Shown in pieces: positions 24,501 to 35,589 of a stretch of DNA of 64,000 bases. Every line of letters starts with the position of its first letter. The stretch's first letter is position 1. A program made the position numbers and the translations under genes. Source of the DNA: Myotis daubentonii (taxonomy: Eukaryota; Chordata; Mammalia; Chiroptera; Vespertilionidae); the NCBI RefSeq assembly GCF_963259705.1, contig NC_081844.1, forward strand, positions 102,264,671 to 102,328,670, written 5' to 3'. The notes beneath the pieces are model-generated. The model saw only the letters and a list, made by a program, of their open reading frames with translations. It did not search any database and was not told the DNA's origin.

Positions 24501-26814
24501 GTTTTCTCCAATAATTATTTTTTTCTTGTAGATGACTAACTGAACTACCATGAAAACGGAAAAATAGATTTCTATACAATGTATTTTAATAAATGCTAAA
24601 AATTATATGAATAACATTTCCATCACTGACAGTCACTAATCTGGCATTACTGTAGTTCAAAGGCTATAAATACATTTAACTCTAATGAATCTTTGAAATA
24701 AATGATTTATGCTCATGAATTTTCTCACACCAAAGCCAACCGGAGTCATACCCCTGCAGTTCCATGAATGTAAATGTTGTCTGTAGATTACAAGACTATT
24801 AAGAGACTCATGATTTCCTGCTATTGAGAGCTGAAGGTAGAATGATATAAAGGTAGAATGATGTGGTGGTCAGTTTTCAGGAACCGTTAGGTTATTAGAT
24901 ATCAATAAGATGCATTTTCTTTTCCATGACACATCAGGCATTTGGCGAAAGGGAAGCAGGACACAATAAACAAATAGTCACACACATGTAGCTCGTGAAC
25001 CATGTAAACTGTGCATCTCCTTAGTGATGGGCTTTGGAGTTGTGACAACACAGCCTTTATTGCGTGCATTCTCTGAGCATATTCAATGTTTGTCTGGCAC
25101 TAATCCCTAATATCAGTGAAGATACAGATCTCTCTAGAGGTCTGGAACGAACACATAAGAGACATCTTAAAGAATATCTACGGTAGGGAAGATACCCAAA
25201 ATGGGCCATGATTTATGCAACCAGCCTAACTAAAGGTCTCAAAACATGCACAGCCAGCACCAGTGCACAGGGAAGCAGACCTGTAATAGGTTCTGTTACT
25301 TCAGACATGAGTGAAAGAACCAGGTGTAAGCTGATTTCCTTGCCTTTGATCAAAATTCATCTTCACTCTGTCCAACAAGTAGCCAATGACCTAATTGGCA
25401 AACTACGAAAGTTCTCAGGGTCCAAGGAAAGCAGGGACTTCGAAACGTTTTGAAACAATTCAGCTTAACAAAAAAAGAAAAAGAAAAGACTTGATCTTTG
25501 CAACCTCAGGAATATGGAAAAAAAAAACCATTTTAATTTCAGAACATGCATGAAATTATATGTTTAATGCTTTATTTTTTCTTTTTTATTTTAATTAGGA
25601 GGCAGTGCCATGATATTTTCAGGTTTTAGAGCTTTTAAAGGTCTTTAGCTGACCTTCTTCTCCACAAAAACGGAAGTAAATCCCACCCATCTCCCATCCC
25701 TTCTGAAAGTGCCCAAGTGACCCCTGCCACGTGCTGGCCAGCAGTGTCTTTGTGACCCAGAAGGTAATTGGTCTGAACCCAAAAGGATGACTGGATTATT
25801 CTCATCTGCCCAGGAGCTTGCAGCTCAACAAATATTATTAATGGTCATAAAATTATGGGATCCCTTTTTAACATCAGCCTTCCCATGTGTCTCTCTGACC
25901 TCATGTGGCACTTACTCCCACACGCTGACCCCGATGCTGGGAGAAGGCGAATTCCTTTTTATTGATTTGAAATTTATTGCTCGTTCATTTCATTGATCAA
26001 AGGGAATAAAAGATCAAAGAAAGGGTAGCCCGTTACCTAAAGATACAAATCATAATTACATTCTTTAATATTTTTGACATTAACATTAATCACCATGAAT
26101 GATAGGTGGTGTTTCTTTGGATGTAATATGCAACTTCAAACACATTTCATTTTAACACCACCTTACCGCTCACCATGTTACTTAGGCAACTTTTCTCTCA
26201 CCACAGTTTTTTTCATCATTTGCAACCAAACGGGGCGGGGAGGGGGGCCGGGAAGCATCATGCTTGTATCTCTGGAGGCTGTGATCACACAGCTGTGTAC
26301 CTGTATCTGCTTTTGCAGCAAAATAGTTAATATTTAATAGATGTGACTGAGCTATGTTCTTTCCTCAATAAACTACACCGACTTGAAAGGCATATAAATA
26401 TTCAGGATCTGTGGAATCAAAGACAAATTTGATATTTTGGGGGGAAACTTAGAACTGCAAATGATAATAGGACTGTGGACTTGATTTGAGTGTAAGGAAA
26501 CTGATAGATGCCTTTGATGCATAAGACATACATTCCCAGGCCAAATGATGTTTTTCAAGACAGTTTCCGTGGGGATATTTTAGAGCTAAGTACGAAAAAA
26601 TTCAATTATATATGTACTTTGGGGAAGATGGTTGGAAATAATTTGTTGTCTTCTGACTCAAAGTACATCTATGTTTATTTATAACAGATAGGATTTGGGG
26701 GTGTGCGGTTAGATCCATTTGGTTTTTTTCTTTGAATGTCTGCCCTATGTGGTTGGTTTTGACTTCATATATCAAAATAGATATTTGAAAGGTAGAGGAT
26801 TTTAGAAGTTTTAC
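21571..26814. other. Longest mostly unique block
   Basis: About 5.2 kb with almost no recognisable interspersed repeats apart from a possible L2 piece at 23820-24070. No splice-flanked open exon stands out. The scarcity of repeats could reflect constraint or chance. It holds short poly(T) and poly(A) runs only. Confidence 0.4.
23820..24070 (+). mobile_element. Possible L2 LINE fragment
   Basis: 'ctggcaccccatctatctgc', 'caacagaactttccaagagc' and 'gaactccttctgcactgc' resemble the sense strand of L2, matching in mirror image the L2 text seen at 29200-29400. Divergence is high. Confidence 0.4.
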
Positions 26815-26940
26815 TGTTCACCTCACTTTGTAGGCAGAATCCTTAGACATAGCAGAGATCAAGTTTTGTCCAAGGACATACAGTTGGCCAGTAACACTGG
26901 AGGCTCTGGATTATACATTTCTGACTTCCAATTAATTGAT
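26815..26940 (-). mobile_element. MIR SINE fragment
   Basis: Antisense MIR features 'gtccaaggacatacagttgg' and 'taacactggaggctctggat'. Confidence 0.5.
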
Positions 26941-27074
26941 ATAAAAATAAATCTCATTCTTATCTGACTAAAGTACTTCTAAGGCATACTGATTATTTTC
27001 AAAATAATTGTGATTGCTTGTTGGTTTGCTTGAGCTTAAACCCGAAGGTCCTCGTCCATCAACTGTCAAACTGA

Positions 27075-27345
27075 GTTGAACAATCTTTTATTTACTAAGC
27101 ATCTACAGTGGGGAGTATATTTATTTACTAAGCCCTGTGCCGGCTACTGGAACTATCACAATGATTTCAAAGGTAGCTTTTGATTTCAGAGTCTAGTGAG
27201 GTAGACAGACTTAGGCAAGCACATAATTACAGTGTAGTGTAGAATGCAGTGCTAGAAACCTGATGCAATTTGTTTGTGCATTCAAGGGAGGGAGTGTCTG
27301 TTTCTGGGAAAGATCAAAAACTGTTTCAAGAAAAATGTAATTATT
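27075..27345 (-). mobile_element. L2 LINE fragment, left part
   Basis: 'ttactaagccctgtgccggc', 'tctagtgaggtagacagac' and 'cattcaagggagggagtg' are antisense L2. It appears to continue after the L1 and LTR insertions, at about 28540. Confidence 0.55.
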
Positions 27346-27835
27346 TTTAAACCGCTTTTTAAATTATAGTTGACATACAATATTATATTAGTTTTAGGTG
27401 TACAACATAGTGATTAGACATTTATACACTTACCAAATGATCATCCGATAAGTCTAGTCCCCATCTGGCATCACACATAGTGATTACAATATTATTGGCT
27501 ACATTCCCTATGAGTACCTTACATCTTCATGTATTTTTGTAACTGGCAATGTGTACTTCTCAATCCCTTTCACCTTTTTCATCCACCCTCCAGCCCATAT
27601 GGTGACTATCAGTTTGTTCCCTGTTTCTTTGAGTTTATTTCTGTGTCTTTTGTTCATTGATTTTATTTTTTAGAGTCTACATATAAGTGAAATCATATAG
27701 TATTTGTCTTTTGCTGTCTGACTGATTTCATTCAGCATAATACCCTCTGGGTCCATCCATATTGTCACAAATGGCAAGATTTTCATTCTTTTTTAATGGC
27801 TGAGTAATATTGCATTGCATATATGCACCACACCT
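27346..27835 (-). mobile_element. L1 LINE 3' fragment (L1M type)
   Basis: The plus strand is the complement of an L1 3' UTR and end of ORF2: 'gacatacaatattatattag', 'taggtgtacaacatagtgat', 'agtgaaatcatatagtattt', 'cagcataataccctctgggt' and 'atggctgagtaatattgcat'. It is 5'-truncated and sits inside the L2 copy. Confidence 0.8.
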
Positions 27836-28254
27836 CAGAAGAAGTTCATTCTTGTCTGTATGAGATATTGAAGAAAAAAAATGTGTGTTCTTCTGACAAA
27901 GAAAAAGTCGTTTAAAGTGGAAAAAATATCTGAGCATGCCAATATCAGAGATGTGAAAAAGTAAAGCAGGCTCATGTGTGGGGTGCGGTTACAGTGTTTT
28001 GGCCAGGTTCAAGGCTCGGACTAATGAAAGGACAGGGTCCTCTCATTGCCACATGCAAGTCCCAGCTGGAGGGCAGGGCCCTCCCAGCACAATCATAGCC
28101 AACGGCTGTGGTTGTAAGCTTGAACCGATGGTCCAAACACGTAGCCCCACGTGCCTTGTGATAGAGTTCGGGTGCATGTAGTTGAGTGAGGTTGAAACTC
28201 ACAAGAATGCTGTAAACAACGTGATCACGCCCCTACTTTGCCTCGTGGCATCTG

Positions 28255-28266
28255 CTATAAAATAAA
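28255..28266 (+). promoter_or_regulatory. LTR TATA box and AATAAA signal
   Basis: ctataaaataaa contains a TATAAAA box overlapping AATAAA. This lies about 300 bp into the LTR, where U3 would pass into R. Whether it is active cannot be seen. Confidence 0.55.
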
Positions 28267-28369
28267 GACATGGCTTGTGGGCATCGTCGTTGTCTCCTCA
28301 TCAGGGAGGCAGTGTCCCACCGAGACCCAGCTATGATTCTCTTGTCTGTCTTTCCTTAATTCTTTCACC

Positions 28370-28384
28370 ACCCCCCCCCCCCCC
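28370..28384. repeat. Poly(C) tract in the LTR
   Basis: A run of about 14 C residues near the 3' part of the LTR. Its length is likely unstable. Confidence 0.9.
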
Positions 28385-28539
28385 GCCACTCGGGAACTCG
28401 GGATCACCCTTGGTCATGCTGGCGTGGCACACTCAGGACCTTCGGTTGTGCCAGAGATATGAGATAATTATGTGGTACAAGATGGGCCAAATCCCAGCAA
28501 GACTGGCTAAGGAAATTGGCAGAGGGAGGCCAGGGAAAG

Positions 28540-29500
28540 GTTTCTGCAGATGGAAAGCATGATCTGATTTCTGTCTCGGATGTACTATTCAAAGGACAGA
28601 TCTGATTAAAAGGGGCAGGAGTAGGACTGGAGACAAAGAACCTAGGCCTTCTCCTTGGCCCAAGAAAAAGTGGCAACAGCTGAACGATGACAAAGGGAGA
28701 TGGTTTCTTAGAGAGGACTTAGTAGACCGAGAAGCTATTTAGGAGGAATAAAAGGCTGTCATTCCTACTGAGGTGTCAAGTATGATTTTCAGAATTTTGG
28801 CTTCTATGAATGGAATGCAGGTGGAAAGTGACTTTGGGATGGAGAAGAGGAGTAAGGACACTGTGAGCTCAGTTTGGAGTATGTTGAGCCTGGCTTTGGC
28901 CTGCACTCACGAGGTTAATGCATCTCATACCCAGTGGGATCTACGGTTCTGGTTTCCAGTTGAGAAATATGGATTGGCTGTATAGGTAAACGACTCATCA
29001 GTGGTGTACACAATGGTGTTTACTCTCCCAAGAGGTTGTGAGCATGCAGAGCTAGCAGGAAAGAAAGGCCAAAGATGACATTCAGTGCCACCAACATTTC
29101 TGAGACATTTAAAGGAAAAACCACTGGTGTCTACTAAGGAATGAAGAGCAGGCAGGTGGGTAGCGAGCGTTTCAATGAGTGGTCATTTGAGCCAGAAGCC
29201 TCAGGTCATGGCAAGATGCGTGCTGAAAAGTGTCCACTTGACTTGTCCACTAGTGGAATATTGGTGACGTCAGCAGAGTCAGTCCCTGGCAAGGTAGGGC
29301 TGAGGTCTAATGCAGAGGCCAGAGAGGAGATAGGCAAAACCAAGTGCAGACAACTATTCCAGAACAAAGAGGTGGTGTTCAGAGAAAGTTCACAGGTCAA
29401 GGAGTGGGTTTGGAGAGGTCAGATTTGCGCAGGTTTAGAGACTAAAGAAGACACTGGAATGGCAAAGATTGGACCTAGAGGGGAGGGGATGAGTTAAAGA
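28540..29500 (-). mobile_element. L2-like ancient repeat, right part
   Basis: 'agcatgatctgatttctgtc', 'ggagtatgttgagcctggct', 'aatattggtgacgtcagcag' and 'agacaactattccagaacaa' follow, in order, the antisense of a long ancient L2-type repeat. It continues the copy that starts at 27075. The 118-residue frame at 29141-29497 lies inside it and is not a gene. Confidence 0.5.
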
Positions 29501-29664
29501 ATGTTCCTAGGTGCCATGCCATCAATAGCAGGGGTGGAAAGCTGCCTTTGACAAGGAGGAGAGACAGCACACATTTCCTGACTGCAGAGAAGCATTGTGT
29601 AGAAAGAGACTTGATTCATGGGGAAGAGTTGACCTGGGGAATACTCCACCACAGCAGTATTCTG

Positions 29665-30090
29665 AATAGAGATCCTGCCTTACCAGCTGTGTGACCCTGG
29701 GCAAGTTTTATTATCTCTCTGTTCTTTAGTTTTCTCATCTTTGAAACTGCAACACTAATTATCTAAACCTTATTGAGTTAGATGGATTCAATGAAATGAT
29801 GCCTATAAAATTCTCAGTTTAGTCCAGCTGGTGTGGCTCAGTGGTTGAGCATCAACCTCTGAACCAGGAGCTCATGGTTGGTTCAATTCCTGGTCAGGGC
29901 ATATGCCTGGGTTGTGAACTTGATCCCCAGTAGGGGGCATGCAGGAGACAGCCAATCCATGATTCTGTCTCATTGATGTTTCTCTTTTCCCTTCCTCTCT
30001 TGGAAAATCCATAAAAACATTTAAAAAATAAATTCTGTTTTGTACCTAGCACATTGTAAGTACTTAAAAATGGTGGCTATCATGAAGAGC
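29665..30090 (+). mobile_element. MIR SINE split by a younger SINE
   Basis: The left half has 'gctgtgtgaccctgggcaag' and 'tttagttttctcatctttga'. The right half (30029-30090) has 'gtacctagcacattgtaagt'. The two halves join into one MIR when the inserted SINE is removed. Confidence 0.85.
29821..30028 (+). mobile_element. Ves SINE inside MIR
   Basis: The head gtccagctggtgtggctcag, B-box-like 'ggttcaattcc', 'tggtcagggcatatgcctgg', 'gatccccagtagggggcatg' and an A-rich tail. The flanks share 'aaattct' and 'gttt' around an indel, a decayed target duplication. Confidence 0.9.
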
Positions 30091-31467
30091 TGCATGTAGA
30101 GCTCTTTCATTTCTGTATCCTGCCAGATGTTCTTTATCCCCTTCTGTATGTGTAGCTTCTCTCCATTCCCATCTCCTTCTTCCAACTTGCGATCCTACCC
30201 TGGCATTTTCCTAAGCCGATCCTGGGTGGCTACTTAGAGTTGAATGTTGACTTATTATGAATGGATTGTATCCTCTACTTAAGTTTGTACATGGTTCAAA
30301 CAGAAAGCACAACTACTTTACTTTACCAAGCTGTCCCTTTTTAGCCAGTTCATTCACTCAACTAGTTTGCATAAGCAATTCTAAGCCAAGTAGAGGATAT
30401 ATTATAGGCCTGAGATAGACCTGCCCGCCCATGGGGAGCAGGGGGAAGGCAGCATCAGGAGGCAAATGAATGGGTTATTTGCCCAAACACCAACCCTGAA
30501 CACAGGGAGTCTAGTCTGCCCTTTCTGAGATTGCTGATTGCTTGGTTCTTTATTTTTGTCTAAGGAGGATTAGTGATGGCAGGGGAATGAGGGAGAGAAT
30601 AAAACATATTTAGGATCTAGGATGACCTTCTTATAGAATGAATGGTTAATTTTCTTCAACATGAGGCTCAACTACATTTCTTAGCTCAGGACTCATAATT
30701 TATCAGAGTTTCTTAAGACATTGCTGTCATAGTCACTTGCAGTCTTGCCTGTGAGCATATAGGTAACAAATAACGAATTCACTGGAACAGAGGCAAAGTT
30801 GTCACCTTCCAAATCATAGTGACATGGAGAATAGTCATGCGTGGCCCCTGTCACCACTCCCCATGCCCATCCTCACACACAGACACTCTGACAGGTGTAA
30901 TGGGATTTTTTTTCAAATATTTTGTTTATTTCCATGGTGAAAACGAATCTTGTGATTTATTAGTCCATTTAAAACCCATTAAAGATCTACTTGCTTTGAT
31001 TAAATGGCATCATTTTAAAGGTTAATCAGTGTCATTTTTTATATTTAAAACTTAAAGGTACAGTGCTTCTTCCTTACTGAAAATTACCACCAAAAATGGA
31101 AAGAGAGCAGGCGTTGAAATGCATGCTTACTGAAAGTGTGGAATAAATACAGTGTGAATCATTTCCTGGTTAGATCCTATGGGTCAGTACACCACTAATC
31201 ATATACATTTTTCTCACTTCTAGCAACTACAAGGTCAGCATGAGTGTTCCCATTTATAGTTTTCCCCATGCATCTCTCTGTTAAGCAGGCTGAAGAATAC
31301 TCCCCACTCTGTCTTCTTCTATCCAACAGACTGGGCCAGTAGACCTCTTGCCAACAAAGTGAAAAACTGTGCTTTAGACTAATGGAGAAATACTCTTCTT
31401 TTTCTTTGTGTATGCTTTATTATCTTTATATGTTACTATATTCTTTCATATTTGTTTTTATACTATA
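30091..31467. other. Unique sequence
   Basis: No gene or repeat family was recognised. Confidence 0.4.
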
Positions 31468-32137
31468 TTAGAGGCCCGGTGCACAAAAATTTGTGCACTC
31501 ATGGGGGGGTGTGTCCCTCAGCCCGGCCTGTGCCCTCTCGCAGTCTGGGACCCCTTGGGAGATAACGACCTGCTGGCTTAGGCCTGCTCCCGGGTGGCAG
31601 AGGGCAAGAGGGCAGGCCTAATCCCTAGGTGCAGCCCCTGGTTGGGCTCAGAGCAGGGCCGACTGGGGAGTTGGGGCACTGCCCCCTGTCATGCACAGAG
31701 CAGGGCGGATCGGAAGGTTGTGATGCCACCCTCAGTCACACTCAGGATAGGGCCGATTGGGGGGTTGGGGCACTGCCCCCTGTCACACTCAAGGCAGGGT
31801 CGATGGGGAGGTTGTGGCGCCAATCAGGGGGTTGGGGCGCTGCCCCCTGTCATGCACAGAGCAGGGCCCATCAGAGGGGTTGGGGCTCCGTACCCTGTCA
31901 CGCACAGAGCAGGGCCGATCAGGGAGTTGAGGAGCTCCCCCCTGTCATGCACAGAGCAGGGCCCATCAGGGGGTTGGGGCGCCTTCCCCTGTCAGGAACA
32001 GAGCAGGGCAGATAGGGAGGTTGTGGCCCCGCCCGCTGACACACACAGAGCCGCAGGGTGATCAGGGGGCTTGGGCGCTGCCCCCTGTCATGCTGATCCT
32101 GGTGCCAGGAGGCATATTACCCTTTTACTATATAGGA
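31468..32137 (-). mobile_element. Non-autonomous Helitron (HeliBat-like), unit 1
   Basis: In minus-strand sense the element starts TCCTATATAGTAAAAGGG (complement ending at 32137) and ends in CTAA (complement TTAG at 31468-31471). Eight bases before that end is a perfect 9-bp-stem hairpin, gtgcacaaaaatttgtgcac (31479-31498). Helitrons have 5'-TC, a 3' hairpin and CTRR, and insert between A and T without a target duplication; the flanking A (31467) and T (32138) fit. The 'gggcctct' before the terminus is typical of bat Helitrons. There is no Rep/helicase reading frame, so it is non-autonomous. The interior is a GC-rich minisatellite. Confidence 0.8.
31645..32097. repeat. GC-rich minisatellite inside the Helitron
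   Basis: Roughly nine imperfect units of about 45-60 bp, each carrying variants of cagagcagggccgatcaggg and ggttggggcgctgccccctg. The long overlapping frames at 31594-32061 and 31629-32015 are products of this array, not genes. Confidence 0.85.
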
Positions 32138-32692
32138 TAGAGGCCTGGTGCATGGGTGGGGCCTAGCTGGTTTGCCCTGAAGGGTGCCCTGGATCAGGGT
32201 GGGGGTCCCCACTGGGGTGCCTGGCCAGCCTGGATGAGGGGATGATGGCTGTTTTCAGGCTGGGACTGAAGCTCCCAACTGCTCCTTTTTTTCTTTTTCC
32301 TTTTTTTTTTATTCTGGGCCAGCTTTAGCTCTGGCTCCAGCTCTGAGGCCTCAGCTGCTGAAAACAGGTATCTGGTTTGTTTGGGTTCTACAATCAAAAC
32401 TCTGTATCAACTCCAGCTCTGAGATCCCAGCAGGCTAAGAGCTGGTTTCTGGAGTTTTGTTTAGCTTCTATATTTGTTACAATGTTTCTTAAACTGCAGG
32501 CTCAGAGGCCTGCAGCGGCAGGCGGGGAACGTTGCAGTCCTCTGTCACTGAAGCAAGCAAGCCTCATGTTCAGTTTAAGCTGCCTGGCTGCCGGCCGCCA
32601 TCTTGGCTGGCAGTTAATTTGCATATTGCCCTGATTAGCCAATGGGAAGGGTAGCGGTCATACGCTAATTACCATGTTTCTCTTTTATTAGA
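32138..32692 (-). mobile_element. Non-autonomous Helitron-like unit 2
   Basis: It abuts unit 1 directly in the same orientation. Its 5' end in minus-strand sense is TCTAATAAAAGAG (complement ending at 32692, followed by T), and the next 60 bases include the bat-Helitron-like 'gggcaatatgcaaattaac'. Its 3' edge at 32138 reads 'tagaggcctggtgcatggg' on the plus strand, so the CTCTA-type end is present, but the usual long hairpin is reduced and the terminal base departs from CTRR. It may be an older element into which unit 1 inserted, or part of a tandem product. Confidence 0.65.
32560..32670. promoter_or_regulatory. Promoter-like segment in Helitron unit 2
   Basis: A YY1-type core (ccgccatcttgg, at about 32595-32606) lies some 35 bp from a CCAAT box (attagccaatggg, at about 32634-32646) in GC-rich DNA. 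This pairing is typical of housekeeping promoters. Helitrons of vesper bats are known to have captured a promoter, but I cannot assign the source gene here. Function is not shown. Confidence 0.35.
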
Positions 32693-33892
32693 TATGATTA
32701 ATATTTAAATATTCTTCTTGTAAATCATATTGAAACCGCATAGATAAGACTAAAGCCATTCTTAAACTTCATCATCCATCTAGGTCCCCTCCCAGCTCTC
32801 TACTCAGCCTGATATATATGTAGTCATTTTGTTTTAACATAAAAGCATCATAGTATTGGTATTTATCGGCACCTCACGTTCTTCAACCTCTCATAGGTCC
32901 TAGAGAGGGCTTATTTTATTTTCTTACTTTGGAATGTGCGACTTACCAAAAATGTTTAGATTCAATTTGAAGCTATTGAAAAAAAGAAACCCTTCACATG
33001 TAAATGAATTATGTGCAAATATTAGAAGGTAAAGTCTGCACTTATTTAGGTGAGCTTCTTGGCTTTACTAGGTGATAAGAGAGAGGTTGGTTTATGTTTT
33101 CTCTTGAGAACTTGACAATCTCCTCTTCTGCCATTATCTTTTGAAAAGAGTCATCTGTTAGAGTGGGCATTCCTTGCTGGTGACTATCATGATAGGAAGT
33201 CTCCAGTTGTGAGAACTAATTGTGTGGTGATGTTACCTGTTTGATTGCCTTTTTTTTTTTTTTTTTTTTTTGGCTTCCCAATAAATTGCTACATCAGGGA
33301 ACAAGCTTCTTCTTGTAATATGAAGCACATACACTAGTGTTGGGCAACTTATCTTTGCCTCATCACTGGAGAGAGAAAGAAGACCCTATAGCAAAAACCT
33401 GTGCACAGCTTGCTCTTGTGTAAAACATATTGGAAAAGCAATACCACCCTGATAGTGCTGGGCTCAGTGGCTTTGCCACAGATAAAAGAATTCAATAAGA
33501 ATTTTATTTTAAATCTAGATGAATTTAATCTGTATTCATGAATAATTATTTGGCTATGATTCCCTTGTTTACCAAGTAATTATGGTTTTAAAATCTGTTT
33601 GGGTTAGCATGTAGCATTTCTCCATCCAAGGGAATCATAACATTGATGGAATATCTATCAGCCCATTCTTATGAGCTAAAGTAATTAAAAAAATCTTTAT
33701 TATTCTCTGTATGATAGTAACCTATAATAAATTTGGAATGAATTGTTCAAATATTGACTATCAAAGCAGTGTCCTTCTGCTTCTCTGAATAAAGGCGGAG
33801 GGAAGAATTTGAAGAGTTTTATAAGGTTTTAATGAAACTCATGATTTCAGTATCATCAGACATTCAAAAAGAAACAAGAGGGTTAGTCATAC
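32693..33892. other. Unique sequence with a poly(T) tract
   Basis: A T run of about 22 lies at 33250-33271 with no recognisable element attached. Nothing else was recognised. Confidence 0.4.
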
Positions 33893-33932
33893 CACACACA
33901 CACAAAGACACACACTCACTCACATACACACT

Positions 33933-33963
<31 letters not shown>

Positions 33964-34040
33964 ACACATGCTCACACTCACACATACATTCACACACACT
34001 CACACACACACTCACACACACACACTCACACACACATACA
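33893..34040. repeat. Long interrupted (CA)n microsatellite
   Basis: About 150 bp of CA repeat interrupted regularly by TCACA and ATACA variants, so it is a compound CA/CACT array. The His/Thr-rich frame across it is an artefact. Confidence 0.95.
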
Positions 34041-34042
34041 AC

Positions 34043-35101
34043 CAGCCGCAAATGTGATGCCACTGTTAATCAGACCTACAGAAATAAACTTAAGATTTGA
34101 ACTGCAAAAAGATGAAATTATTATGTTACAATTTAGTACCATTTTGCTTTGATTATATCAAATCAGGAAATGCATCCATTAAAAAATGTTCCATATATCA
34201 TTACTATGTATACATAAGCAACCATCATAAAATAATTGTAGTTAAACAAAAATGTCTGTTGTTTTTTTTATTTTAAGTTACTTACTAAACCATGTATAAT
34301 TCTATAAGAAGTTAAAAGAAAAGAAAAACAAAACTTTTGAGGAAACAAGGACATAGGACCAGAAGATGTCTGAGATCTTAGTGTTACAATTGTATAATAA
34401 TTCTAAGATAACCATTATTCCAATAATGATGCTTTGATTTATTTCTGTTAAAAATTTTATTTGCAGCAATTTATAATTTGCAAGTGGGGATGGTGGAGCA
34501 GAGATAGGGGTTCTCAGCAGGTACTGGGAGAACAGTGTACTATTTTTTCAGAACCACAATGTTGAAACTACGTAATTACATAGTAACTGTTGACCTTGTA
34601 ATTACACTGTAAGTACCTGTAGTGACAAGATAAATGCATGGTTATTTCAGTCTTTTCAGCTATAGGGCTATCATGCAACCCTAACAATGTAAGCTACATA
34701 GTAATTTATTTGTAGAGTAAATAGTGCTTACCCAGAAGTATTACTCATATATGTGCAGTACTTGCCACATAGATCCATAGAAAAACATGGCAAACCATCG
34801 CCCTCTAGGTACTTTTATTCAAATGACACACACCCCACATACATGTATAGCACTATGATTATTTAAGTATTTGTGGAGCATTTGGGAGTCTTCATTGCTG
34901 CCTTCTGTCTTAAAATTCCCTGATCTCCACATAAATAGAGTTACAGATGAGCTATTTTTAGTGATAATTACTTTTGTTGCAGTAGCATGTACTCAGATTG
35001 TTAGCCAAGATCCTTTTGTCTTTGCAGGTTTTCTTCACTTTAAACAAAACTACTTTGCAAGAAATGTACACCTATACCAACCCATATTTCAACAGGTTCT
35101 T
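34043..35101. other. Unique sequence
   Basis: No gene or repeat family was recognised. Confidence 0.4.
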
Positions 35102-35313
35102 TAAAATATTTTTATTGATGTCAGAGAGGAAGGGAAAGAGAGGAAGTGAGATAGAAACATCAATGATGAGAGAGAATCATTGATCAGCTGCCTCCTTCAT
35201 GCCACAGTCTGGGGATTGAGCCTGCAACCCGGGCATGTGCCCTTGCCTGAAACTGAACCCTGACCTCCTGGTTCATAGGTTAACGCTCAACCCCTGAGCC
35301 ATGCCAGCCTGGC
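35102..35313 (-). mobile_element. Ves-type SINE
   Basis: Minus-strand element: the tail complement 'taaaatatttttattgatgt', then 'agaaacatcaatgatgagag', 'gatcagctgcctccttcatg', 'gcaacccgggcatgtgccct' and the head complement 'gagccatgccagcctggct'. The flanks both begin 'caa' and are T-rich, with only an imperfect duplication. Confidence 0.9.
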
Positions 35314-35411
35314 TCAATGAGTTTTAAGTGATAATCTTTATATGAGTTTGGAGTAGAAAGGAAATAGTTGTGTTTTCTAATACGTAAGTGCTTTAGCAAT
35401 CTGAACAATAT

Positions 35412-35490
35412 TAGGAGCTACTAACATTTATTGAATGTTTATTAAGTCTGGGACATTATGGTAATTACTCCTAATTTTACCATGGTGATT
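35412..35490 (-). mobile_element. MIR SINE fragment
   Basis: 'ctaacatttattgaatgttt' and 'tctgggacattatggtaatt' are the start of antisense MIR. Confidence 0.5.
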
Positions 35491-35589
35491 CATGGTCAGA
35501 TTTCAACATGCCTAATGTTTTTGTGAGAATTTTATTTAACTTGGAAGCTAGGTGACTCTGTTTTAGTCATTTATTTATTCAAGATACTT

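Larger units (their letters stand above)
27948..28457 (+). mobile_element. Solo retroviral LTR, about 502 bp
   Basis: The element runs from TGTGAAAAAG (27952) to TTGTGCCA (28453), with the TG...CA ends expected of an LTR, and a 4-bp duplication gaga on both sides (27948-27951 and 28454-28457). A TATA box and polyadenylation signal are visible. No primer-binding site, polypurine tract or internal retroviral sequence lies next to it, so it is a solo LTR left by recombination. A 4-bp duplication points to a gammaretrovirus-like (class I) source, but the flanks share more than 4 bases (cagaga), so a 5- or 6-bp duplication is possible and the class is tentative. It interrupts an old L2/L1 repeat cluster. 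Confidence 0.7.

Noticed and set aside
31594..32061. Open frame of 155 codons on the plus strand
   Set aside because: It lies within the Helitron minisatellite. A second long frame overlaps it in another phase, as expected for a stop-poor GC-rich tandem array.
31645..32097. CRISPR-like array
   Set aside because: The units vary in length and have no unique spacers between exact repeats; the context is a eukaryotic Helitron.
33832..34152. Histidine/threonine-rich 106-codon frame
   Set aside because: Produced by translation of the CA microsatellite.
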